Assembly (NCBI GenBank): GCA_964526645.1
Contig: CAZGJN010000006.1
Location: forward strand, 110,460-174,459
DNA length: 64,000 nt
Source: JADJNW01 sp964526645
GTDB lineage: Bacteria; Bacteroidota; Bacteroidia; Chitinophagales; Saprospiraceae
Direction of reading: 5' to 3'
The first letter of the stretch is position 1; each line of letters begins with the position of its first letter. The translations under genes were made by a program, and so were the position numbers. Positions 16,420-23,253 of the stretch are shown in pieces. The notes beneath the pieces are model-generated. The model was given only the letters and a program-made list of their open reading frames with translations, had not been told where the DNA came from and made no database searches.

Positions 16420-17166
16420 ATGGATGCATTGGCAAACTTTCAAACACTTTTCTTAGCCACTCTAAAGTCAGGTGATTACGTTGGTTTCACCTTTTTTATT
16501 GGCTCTATGGCGATGCTTGCCTCTACTGTTTTCTTCTTCGTGCAAATGACGCGCGTAGAAGGTAAATGGAAAGATTCGATGCTGGTATCGGGTCTGATCA
16601 CGGGTATTGCTGCAGTACACTACTTTTACATGAGAGGTTTCTGGGCTGAAAACGGCACTTCGCCGACTGAATTCCGTTACATTGACTGGACGCTGACTGT
16701 ACCGCTGATGTGCGTAGAATTCTACCTGATCCTCAAGGCTTTTGGCGCCACGCAAGGCTTGATGTGGAAAATGATTATCTACTCTTTGTTCATGCTCGTA
16801 ACGGGCTACCTCGGCGAAACGGCATTCCGTGGAAGCAGTGCAGTGTGGGGTGCTATTTCTACAATTGGTTATGTGGGTGTATTGTACGAAGTGTGGGCAG
16901 GTTCTGCCAAGCGTCTGTCCAAAAACTCCAACGACCCACACCTGCAAAAAGCATTCAACACGCTGGCGTGGTTTGTGCTGGTGGGCTGGGCGATCTACCC
17001 GATCGGCTACATGGCAATCGAAACAGATGGTTTGTTGCGTGGTGTACTGAGTATCCAAGCACTAGATGTTATCTACAACATCGGTGATGCCGTCAATAAG
17101 ATTGGCTTTGGCTTGGTGATTTACTCGCTGGCTACCTCCAAATCCACTTCGCTGGCAACTGCCTAA
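16420..17166 (+). CDS. Proton-pumping rhodopsin (proteorhodopsin/xanthorhodopsin type) with predicted carotenoid-antenna site
   Basis: A seven-helix retinal protein of 248 residues that pumps protons outward in light. Helix C carries Asp89, Thr93 and Glu100 (RYIDWTLTVPLMCVEFYLI), the DTE motif of proton pumps, with Asp89 as acceptor and Glu100 as donor. His67 matches the proteorhodopsin His-Asp partner. Lys227 (IGDAVNKIGFG) binds retinal and Asp223 is the helix G counterion. Met97, at tuning position 105 of proteorhodopsin, predicts green absorption. Gly144 in helix E aligns with xanthorhodopsin Gly156 and with Phe152 of green proteorhodopsin, so a carotenoid could contact retinal. Codon use is much richer in C-ending and CTG codons than in crtY and blh, suggesting high expression. 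Confidence 0.96.
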   Translation: MDALANFQTLFLATLKSGDYVGFTFFIGSMAMLASTVFFFVQMTRVEGKWKDSMLVSGLITGIAAVHYFYMRGFWAENGTSPTEFRYIDWTLTVPLMCVEFYLILKAFGATQGLMWKMIIYSLFMLVTGYLGETAFRGSSAVWGAISTIGYVGVLYEVWAGSAKRLSKNSNDPHLQKAFNTLAWFVLVGWAIYPIGYMAIETDGLLRGVLSIQALDVIYNIGDAVNKIGFGLVIYSLATSKSTSLATA

Positions 17167-17471
17167 AGAAATGCGGATAACAAAAAAAACTACGCCCTGC
17201 CGTCCTAACCGGCGGCAGGAGCGTAAAAATGTGCATTAGTAAACTAATGAGCTAATTTAAACGCTTTTTTCTTTTTTGAAAAAAAAATGTAAATTGTTCA
17301 ACAAAATTTTCTCCATACATGCTTTTCCCAAAGAGATACTTCTATGATCCGTTGATTTTTCAATAAAAATCACTTCCACAAAAGCATAAAAATCATTGAT
17401 TGCTTTTCTAATTTTTGGATAACTTCAGCCCAATACAGCGTTCGTAGTGTTATATATCACAAAATCAGGTT
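17167..17471. other. Intergenic region after the rhodopsin gene
   Basis: 305 bases without a gene, containing a GC-rich hairpin (17192-17224) in otherwise AT-rich sequence. No promoter matching TAnnTTTG exactly was found for the following pyruvate kinase gene. Confidence 0.5.
17192..17224 (-). terminator. GC-rich hairpin after the rhodopsin gene
   Basis: ACGCCCTGCCG pairs with CGGCAGGAGCGT around the loop TCCTAACCGG (one mismatch region). An A run (17182-17189) precedes it, so on the minus strand it reads as a stem followed by T8. It could act as a terminator for antisense transcription, a 3'-end stabiliser for rhodopsin mRNA, or a dispersed repeat. No other copy was noticed in the window. 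Confidence 0.4.
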
Positions 17472-19028
17472 ATGACTGACAATCAAATAAGCCTCTCTTC
17501 TTTGATTAAGGAACTGGAAACTATCCGAGGAACGATTATCAGCCGAAGCAATGCAATTTCTACCGATTTTTTTGAGGTACTGCACCCTAATCATCGCGAC
17601 AGTGCTCGCAACTTGGTACACTACCTTTGTCTTCGTACTTTCGATCTGCGTCCTTTACAAGAGCAACTCACTACGCTTGGTATTTCTTCCATCAGCCATC
17701 CGGAGCGTTTTACCTTGGTCAATCTGGATAATGTGCTGCACATCCTTCATTTGCTGGGAGGGGAATCTATCCAAAAAGTTCCTACTCCTTTTACTTTTGA
17801 TTATCCGAAAGGAAAAAAGCAACTTCAGAAAAACACCAATTCTATTTTCGGCCTCTCCGATCGCTCTGGTGCACGCATCATGGTGACTATGCCTACCGAG
17901 GCCTCAACGGATTACATCCTGGTGAAAAAACTGATTGAGGCAGGTATGGACATCGCCCGAATTAATTGCAGCCACGATACAGCGGTGGAGTGGAAAAAAA
18001 TGATAGGAAACATTAGGAAAGCGAGTGCTGAATTGAATAAAAACTGCCTGATTTATATGGACTTACCGGGGCCAAAGCTCCGCACCGGCAAAGTCAATCC
18101 TAAATTGACCAAAAAGAAAAAAAAGAAGAACAAGCTAAAACCAGCAGGAATTACCTTGTTCAAAGGCGATATTTTGCAGGTTTACAAAGCAGATATAGTT
18201 GGCGAAGATGCTCATCGAAGCGCCCTGGGAATGGTTTTAGAACCAGCTAAAATTTCTATCACGCTGCCCGAAATTTTTGAGGATGTAAAAGTAAATGATC
18301 CCATTTGGTTTGATGATGGAAAAATAGGAGGGCACCTTGTGAAAGTAAGCGCCGAAAAATTTGATGTGTTGATCACCCAGGCTAAACCCAAAGGAAATCG
18401 CCTTCGCGCCGACAAAGGCATTAACCTTCCGGAAACCGACCTCACGCTGCCACCCTTGACAGATGCGGATTTGGACATACTGCCTTTTGCTTGCCAACAT
18501 GCGGATATCATCGGCTATTCTTTTGTGCGAAAACCCGAAGATGTGTATTTACTTCAGCAGCACCTCAAGCGATTGGAGCGGGAGGATATTGCCATCGTAC
18601 TCAAAATTGAAACCCAAGATGCCTTTAATAATCTTCCGGCGCTTTTGTTTGCTGCCATGCGAAGCCCCAATTTCGGGGTGATGATCGCTCGCGGAGATTT
18701 AGCCATCGAAGTCGGATTTACACGTATCGCAGAGGTGCAGGAGCAGATTCTTTGGATTTGTGATGCCGCTCATGTGCCTATTATTTGGGCAACGCAGGTA
18801 TTGGAAAATCTGGCAAAGGAGGGTATTGCTTCCAGGGCGGAGATCACAGACGCTGCTATGTCGGTTCGCGCTGAGTGTGTCATGCTCAACAAAGGACCTT
18901 ACATCATCGAGGCGCTCCAAGCCCTTAGCAATATCAACGACCGGATGGTGCATCATCAGTTTAAGAAGCAGGATGCGCTTCGTCCGCTCAATATTGCCCG
19001 CCATTTTTTCAGTAAAAGCCAATCCTGA
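17472..19028 (+). CDS. Pyruvate kinase-like protein with N-terminal extension and no C-terminal domain
   Basis: The protein is 518 residues. Residues 131-475 are the A and B domains of pyruvate kinase (phosphoenolpyruvate + ADP to pyruvate + ATP): Arg163, Asn165 and Ser167 in MDIARINCSH, Asp197 in MDLPGPKLRTG, Lys378 and Glu380 in VLKIET, Asp409 in ARGDLAIE, and Thr441 in WATQVLENL. The C-terminal allosteric domain of classical enzymes is absent, and the usual MLSGETA motif is MLNKGPY. A unique 130-residue N-terminal part and a Lys-rich insertion (TKKKKKKNK, 213-221) are extra. Key catalytic residues are kept, so activity is plausible, but the fold is non-standard. It follows the rhodopsin gene but shows no sign of co-transcription. 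Confidence 0.8.
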   Translation: MTDNQISLSSLIKELETIRGTIISRSNAISTDFFEVLHPNHRDSARNLVHYLCLRTFDLRPLQEQLTTLGISSISHPERFTLVNLDNVLHILHLLGGESIQKVPTPFTFDYPKGKKQLQKNTNSIFGLSDRSGARIMVTMPTEASTDYILVKKLIEAGMDIARINCSHDTAVEWKKMIGNIRKASAELNKNCLIYMDLPGPKLRTGKVNPKLTKKKKKKNKLKPAGITLFKGDILQVYKADIVGEDAHRSALGMVLEPAKISITLPEIFEDVKVNDPIWFDDGKIGGHLVKVSAEKFDVLITQAKPKGNRLRADKGINLPETDLTLPPLTDADLDILPFACQHADIIGYSFVRKPEDVYLLQQHLKRLEREDIAIVLKIETQDAFNNLPALLFAAMRSPNFGVMIARGDLAIEVGFTRIAEVQEQILWICDAAHVPIIWATQVLENLAKEGIASRAEITDAAMSVRAECVMLNKGPYIIEALQALSNINDRMVHHQFKKQDALRPLNIARHFFSKSQS

Positions 19029-19174
19029 TTTTAGATTTTTCTTGTATCAACTGTAGTATGTTTTGCTTGGTTCTCAAAAAGCTGAGCAATACAATTTTAT
19101 TTTTTGTAAAAAAATTTTTGTTAGTCTAAAAATAATTTCGTATTTTTAAAAATATATTTTAAAACTGGCATAAA

Positions 19175-21445
19175 ATGAAAGTTAAAATCCTACAAATTTT
19201 GCTCTGCTTTTTGATTTGCCATACTTTGCAAGCACAGGCAATCTTAGAAGGTAAAGTATTGGCAAAAGGCGAGCCGCTAGAATTTGTTTTTATTCAACTG
19301 AAAGGCACTTCCCAGGGTACTGTTACAGATGAAAAAGGCAGCTTTTTGATACAAGCGCCGGCGGGCGTTTACACTCTAGAAGTGACAATGCTGGGGTATC
19401 AATCTTTTGAGCAAACATTGGCATTAAAATCAGGGGAGCGAGTAGTGCTGCCGCCCATCGTGCTGGAAGAAAATATTCTCGGTTTGCGCGAAGTGGTCGT
19501 CACCGGTACGATGAAGCCAACCTATGTAAGTGCATCGCCCATCAAAGTGGACGTGATCACTGCCAAACAATTGGACACCTACCTGCCCACCGCTTCTTCC
19601 TCAATTATCGAAAGTATTCAATTGGTCAATGGCGTGCAGGAGGTGGTAGCTTGTGGTGTTTGCTTCACGAATAGCATCAGCATCAATGGTTTACCTGGTG
19701 CTTATACCGCTGTGCTGATGGATGGCACACCGATTTATGGTAACCTGGCGGCAGTGTATGGTTTGAATGGCATCCCGAATATGATTATTGATCGGTTTGA
19801 AGTGATCAAAGGTCCAAGTTCGACCTTGTATGGATCGGAGGCGGTGGCGGGCGTGATTAACATTATCACCAAAGACCCGGCGAAGCAAGCTCTCTTTTCT
19901 GTTGATATAATGGGTACTTCTCATTTGGAATCCTTTGGAAACCTGGCTGTTGCGCCCCAGATTGGAAAATCTAAAGGTTTTATTGGTCTAAATTATGCCT
20001 ATATCAATGATTTTGACGATGAGAACAAGGATGGCTTCGGGGATATGATCAATTTAGATCGTTATTCTTTTTTTACAAAATGGGACATAGCACGCAAAAG
20101 CGGCAAAAAATGGACACTCAGCGGTAAATACTATTACGAAGACCGCCGCAACGGCGTGGAAGAATTTTTAGAAAACCGCAATTACCGAAAGCTCCGAGGC
20201 AGCGACACGGTTTACGGCGAAAGTATTTATACCAATCGGGCAGAGTTGTTTGGAACTTATGAGCTGGCGAAACATTTAAAGTTAGATTATTCTTTTAGTA
20301 ATCATTTACAAAATAGTTATTACGGTAGCGCGTTTTATAAAGCGGTACAAAAAATTGCTTTTGCTAATTTAGTTTGGAATAAAACTATAAAAAAGAGTAA
20401 TTTACTGATAGGTATAACCAATCGCTACCAAGTTTACGACGATAACACCGTTGCTACAAAATCATCCGACCGTCAATTTATTCCTGGCTTTTTTGCTCAA
20501 AATGAATGGGAAGTAAATAAAAAGATTACATTGCTGAGCGGTGCTCGATTAGATCATTACACTTCACATGGGGTGATTTTCTCACCTCGGTTGAATCTAA
20601 AATATAAACCAGGTACCTGGACGACGCTGCGCACCAACTTTGGTACAGGGTTTCGAGTTGTCAATTTATTTACAGAAGACCACGCTTTTGTCACCGGGCA
20701 GCGTAGCGTAGAGATTCTGGACAAATTAAAGCCGGAGCGCTCTTATAATGGTTCGCTAAATATCAATCATGTTTTTGTACTTGGCAATAGCCAGGGTTCA
20801 ATTGACCTGGAAGCTTATTACACTTATTTCACTAATAAAATCATACCCGATTATGATACACCGGGTAAAATTATTTATGCTAATACCGACGGGCACGCTG
20901 AAACGATGGGTTTAGGCGTGAATATGACACAGGAATTCACTTTTCCTTTGAGTTTCAATGCGGGCTTCAACTTGCAGCGTGTCACACAAACCGAGCCCGA
21001 CGAATCGGGGGATATTCGTACCTCCAAAATAGAATACGCGCCGGATTGGAGTGGTACTTTGAGCGCCAACTATCGCTGGAAAAAGCCTCATATCACTTTT
21101 GCCTACACTTTGCGCATTACAGGCCCGATGGCATTACCCGAAGTATTCGATTTGGATGAGCAGGGTAATCCGCTGCTGCAGCCGCGCCCTACGCGCTCCA
21201 GCCCCTTTGCTTTTCAAAATGTGCAAGTGAGCAAAGATTTTTCCAGAAATTTTAACTTGTATCTCGGCATCCAGAACTTGTTTAACTACCGGCAGGAAAT
21301 ATCGCCGCTAGTGGGTTTTAACGATCCGACTACACCTCCCGGTTTCAGCCGGTATTTCGATACAGCTTATGCTTTTTCACCGATTCACGGGCGGGAATTT
21401 TACCTCGGTTTCAAATGGAATTTAGAGTGCGCTAAAGAGGAATAA
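19175..21445 (+). CDS. TonB-dependent outer-membrane receptor
   Basis: A 756-residue receptor for energised uptake across the outer membrane. It has a signal peptide (1-20), a carboxypeptidase-like regulatory domain (about 22-98), a TonB-box-like LREVVVTGT, a plug domain with EVIKGPSSTLYGSEAVAGVINIITK, and a beta-barrel ending in REFYLGFKWNLE. The substrate is unknown. The plug contains Cys160 and Cys163 as CGVC just before the NGL loop, which occurs in some siderophore/colicin-type receptors and could be a disulfide or metal site. No SusD partner is adjacent, so polysaccharide uptake is unlikely. Confidence 0.92.
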   Translation: MKVKILQILLCFLICHTLQAQAILEGKVLAKGEPLEFVFIQLKGTSQGTVTDEKGSFLIQAPAGVYTLEVTMLGYQSFEQTLALKSGERVVLPPIVLEENILGLREVVVTGTMKPTYVSASPIKVDVITAKQLDTYLPTASSSIIESIQLVNGVQEVVACGVCFTNSISINGLPGAYTAVLMDGTPIYGNLAAVYGLNGIPNMIIDRFEVIKGPSSTLYGSEAVAGVINIITKDPAKQALFSVDIMGTSHLESFGNLAVAPQIGKSKGFIGLNYAYINDFDDENKDGFGDMINLDRYSFFTKWDIARKSGKKWTLSGKYYYEDRRNGVEEFLENRNYRKLRGSDTVYGESIYTNRAELFGTYELAKHLKLDYSFSNHLQNSYYGSAFYKAVQKIAFANLVWNKTIKKSNLLIGITNRYQVYDDNTVATKSSDRQFIPGFFAQNEWEVNKKITLLSGARLDHYTSHGVIFSPRLNLKYKPGTWTTLRTNFGTGFRVVNLFTEDHAFVTGQRSVEILDKLKPERSYNGSLNINHVFVLGNSQGSIDLEAYYTYFTNKIIPDYDTPGKIIYANTDGHAETMGLGVNMTQEFTFPLSFNAGFNLQRVTQTEPDESGDIRTSKIEYAPDWSGTLSANYRWKKPHITFAYTLRITGPMALPEVFDLDEQGNPLLQPRPTRSSPFAFQNVQVSKDFSRNFNLYLGIQNLFNYRQEISPLVGFNDPTTPPGFSRYFDTAYAFSPIHGREFYLGFKWNLECAKEE

Positions 21446-21553
21446 GTATTGCAGCAATACCGCTTATTACAAAACTTCGCAATAGGATTGAGGTATTTCT
21501 AAACAAGAAAGAGACGAAAGCGTTAATGACAAAGGACTTATGCCGCTACCTGC

Positions 21554-22456
21554 ATGCTCAGAATTGCTTTCCATCCGATTTATAAGTACGAATTGCCAGA
21601 AGGGCATCGCTTTCCGATGATTAAATACGAACTACTGCCGGAGCAGTTGCTGTACGAGGGTACTGTCACGCAAGCGCATTTCTTTGAACCACTGCCGATC
21701 AGTGAAGAAACAATTCTTCTTACCCATACTGCAGACTACTGGGAAAAACTAAAAACGCAGGCACTCTCGGCAAAGGAAGTACGCGCCATTGGCTTTCCGA
21801 TGTCGGCTACGCTGGTGCAGCGTGGCAGATTTATTGCCGGTGGTACGATCCAATGTGCCTTGTACGCTCGCCAGCACGGAGTAGCGCTCAATATTGCGGG
21901 GGGAACGCATCATGCTTTTTCGGATCGAGGAGAAGGCTTCTGTGTGTTTAATGATATTGCCATCGCAGCTAATTATTTGTTGCATCAGGGTATTGTGAAA
22001 AAAATTCTGATTATTGATTTGGATGTGCATCAGGGGAACGGCACGGCGCAAATTTTTCAGAACGATCCACGCGTTTTTACCTTCAGTATGCACGGCGCTA
22101 AAAACTACCCTGTGCGCAAGGAGCGCAGCGATCTTGATATTGGATTGCCCGATAAAACGGCGGATGCCGAATACCTGAAAGTGTTGCGCAATACCTTACC
22201 TGCCTTAATAGATTCTGTTGAGCCTGATTTCATTTTTTATCTATCAGGAGTGGATATTTTAGAAACGGATAAGCTCGGAAGGCTTAGCGTCAGTTTGCAG
22301 GGCTGTAAGGAACGAGACAGAATTGTTTTTGAAAATTGCAAACAGCACGGTATTCCGGTGGCAGTTAGTATGGGCGGCGGATATTCCGAGCGAATTGTCC
22401 ATATCATCGAGGCGCATGCCAACACCTATCGGCTGGCGCAGGAGCTTTATTTTTGA
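21554..22456 (+). CDS. Histone deacetylase-family amidohydrolase (class IV-like)
   Basis: A zinc-dependent deacylase of 300 residues. The charge-relay pair His119-His120 lies in GGTHHAF, and zinc ligands Asp157 and His159 lie in DLDVHQGNG with Asp234 in SGVDILETDKLGRLS. This layout matches bacterial HDAC11-like enzymes that act on acetylated small molecules or proteins. The actual substrate is unknown. It lies 108 bases after the TonB receptor gene, so co-transcription is possible. Confidence 0.92.
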   Translation: MLRIAFHPIYKYELPEGHRFPMIKYELLPEQLLYEGTVTQAHFFEPLPISEETILLTHTADYWEKLKTQALSAKEVRAIGFPMSATLVQRGRFIAGGTIQCALYARQHGVALNIAGGTHHAFSDRGEGFCVFNDIAIAANYLLHQGIVKKILIIDLDVHQGNGTAQIFQNDPRVFTFSMHGAKNYPVRKERSDLDIGLPDKTADAEYLKVLRNTLPALIDSVEPDFIFYLSGVDILETDKLGRLSVSLQGCKERDRIVFENCKQHGIPVAVSMGGGYSERIVHIIEAHANTYRLAQELYF

Positions 22457-22465
22457 GCAAAAAAA

Positions 22466-22489
22466 AGTCGTACTTCTCATAGTACGACT
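22466..22489 (-). terminator. Hairpin with T run on the minus strand
   Basis: AGTCGTACT and AGTACGACT form a perfect 9-bp stem with a 6-base loop. The plus strand has an A run just before it (22459-22466), so on the minus strand the stem is followed by T8. It lies 10 bases after the deacetylase stop and may serve as a bidirectional or antisense terminator. Confidence 0.5.
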
Positions 22490-22493
22490 CCCA

Positions 22494-22516
22494 AAATTAT
22501 AATCCCATGAACATAT
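22494..22516 (+). repeat. Repeat motif, copy 1
   Basis: A 23-base sequence with core ATAATCCCATGAACATAT. It is identical to copy 3 (22804-22826) and related to copy 2 (22661-22676). The ATG at 22507 opens a 35-codon frame. Confidence 0.75.
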
Positions 22517-22614
22517 CCAAAATCATTGAAAAATTTTCGCCAAAAAATATCTGTCATTTTTTTGAATATGACAGATATCTGGCTTATCTTCGCATCAATG
22601 TTTTGAAATACTAA
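22507..22614 (+). CDS. Possible microprotein 1 at the repeat motif
   Basis: A 35-codon frame starting in repeat copy 1 (MNISKIIEKFSPKN at its N-terminus). Its first three residues are shared with the frame at 22817. It contains the 11-bp inverted repeat 22547-22578, which may mean the structure is an RNA element rather than a coding sequence. No family recognised. Confidence 0.2.
   Translation: MNISKIIEKFSPKNICHFFEYDRYLAYLRINVLKY
22547..22578. repeat. 11-bp inverted repeat
   Basis: ATATCTGTCAT (22547-22557) and ATGACAGATAT (22568-22578) are perfect inverted repeats around a 10-base loop rich in T. No T run follows, so it is not a classical terminator; operator or RNA structure are both possible. 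Confidence 0.5.
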
Positions 22615-22660
22615 ATTTTTAGCTATCCTGAGCAAATTGTAATCTTAGCCTATGGCAGGC

Positions 22661-22676
22661 ATAATCCCATGAGCAT
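22661..22676 (+). repeat. Repeat motif, copy 2
   Basis: ATAATCCCATGAGCAT differs from copies 1 and 3 at one base of the 16-base core. The ATG here opens only three codons (ATG AGC ATG ACC TAA counts four with stop), and a terminator follows at 22689-22721. Confidence 0.7.
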
Positions 22677-22688
22677 GACCTAATCGGG

Positions 22689-22721
22689 GGCGAATTTTCC
22701 GGAATTCGCCTTTCTTTTTTT
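22689..22721 (+). terminator. Intrinsic terminator without an upstream gene
   Basis: GGCGAATT (22689-22696) pairs with AATTCGCC (22703-22710) around a TTCCGG loop, followed by TTTCTTTTTTT. It is well formed but is 230 bases from the deacetylase stop, so it may end a short untranslated or microprotein transcript starting in the repeat region. Confidence 0.65.
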
Positions 22722-22766
22722 GATGCGATTTATCTTTGTCGAGATATAATTTTCAAAAGTGTGCAT

Positions 22767-22790
22767 CGTCCCGAACTCAAGTTCGGGACG
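22767..22790. repeat. Perfect 10-bp palindromic hairpin, REP-like
   Basis: CGTCCCGAAC and GTTCGGGACG form a perfect GC-rich stem around TCAA in AT-rich surroundings, without a T run. Its composition stands out and resembles dispersed intergenic palindromes (REP-like elements) of Bacteroidota genomes. No second copy was noticed here. Confidence 0.5.
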
Positions 22791-22803
22791 ACCTACCACC
22801 AAC

Positions 22804-22826
22804 AAATTATAATCCCATGAACATAT
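22804..22826 (+). repeat. Repeat motif, copy 3
   Basis: Identical over 23 bases to copy 1 (22494-22516). The ATG at 22817 opens a 33-codon frame. Confidence 0.75.
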
Positions 22827-22918
22827 TCAACTTTTTTACCGATTCTTTTAACCGGCTTTGTCTCTCACCTCATTTATTCACTAATCACGATACAAATATG
22901 CAAGGACTTCTTTCTTAG
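22817..22918 (+). CDS. Possible microprotein 2 at the repeat motif
   Basis: A 33-codon frame beginning MNIFNFFTDSFNRL in repeat copy 3. It shares only MNI with the frame at 22507. No family recognised; chance occurrence is quite possible. Confidence 0.2.
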   Translation: MNIFNFFTDSFNRLCLSPHLFTNHDTNMQGLLS

Positions 22919-23073
22919 AACAAAGACAAAAAAATGCTATTGTGAAAAATATTTTTTCCTCAAAATCCTTTGATTCTGCATATTTTTATTGACTCTTTTT
23001 GTTTAATTTGTGAAAATTAATCTTTCTGACTTTGGACTTTTACCTCAAAATTTTTTTATTTTTCTTCTTGACA

Positions 23074-23117
23074 AGTAAAAACAAAGAGCTTGCGGCAACG
23101 ACACCACAAGCTCTTTG
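23074..23117 (-). terminator. Terminator of the coiled-coil protein gene
   Basis: CAAAGAGCTTG (23082-23092) and CAAGCTCTTTG (23107-23117) form a perfect 11-bp stem with a 14-base loop. On the minus strand a T5 run follows. It lies about 137 bases beyond the stop of the gene at 23254. Confidence 0.6.
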
Positions 23118-23253
23118 AGCGGTAAAAATCCATGAGGATTCGGCAATTGCATTTGTTTCAAATGATAAAAATCGAAGCGATTTAAGGTTAAATGTTTGAA
23201 AAACAGTTATTTAACTCCGATTTAGCAAATGCCGCTCCCTTGAAATAAAATAT

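Larger units (their letters stand above)
22457..23253. other. Gene-poor region with repeated motif and several hairpins
   Basis: About 800 bases between the deacetylase gene and a coiled-coil protein gene. Three copies of an ATAATCCCATGA(A/G)CAT motif (22498, 22661, 22808) each place an ATG at the same point. Five inverted repeats occur (22466-22489, 22547-22578, 22689-22721, 22767-22790, 23082-23117), two of them followed by T runs. Two short frames (22507-22614 and 22817-22918) begin at motif copies. No known RNA family was recognised. Confidence 0.6.

Noticed and set aside
16468..17058. A 196-codon frame antisense to the rhodopsin gene
   Set aside because: It is a by-product of the C-ending codon bias of the rhodopsin gene and shows no protein family.
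16420..17166. Sodium-pump or chloride-pump rhodopsin
   Set aside because: The helix C motif is Asp-Thr-Glu, not NDQ or NTQ, so a proton pump is indicated.
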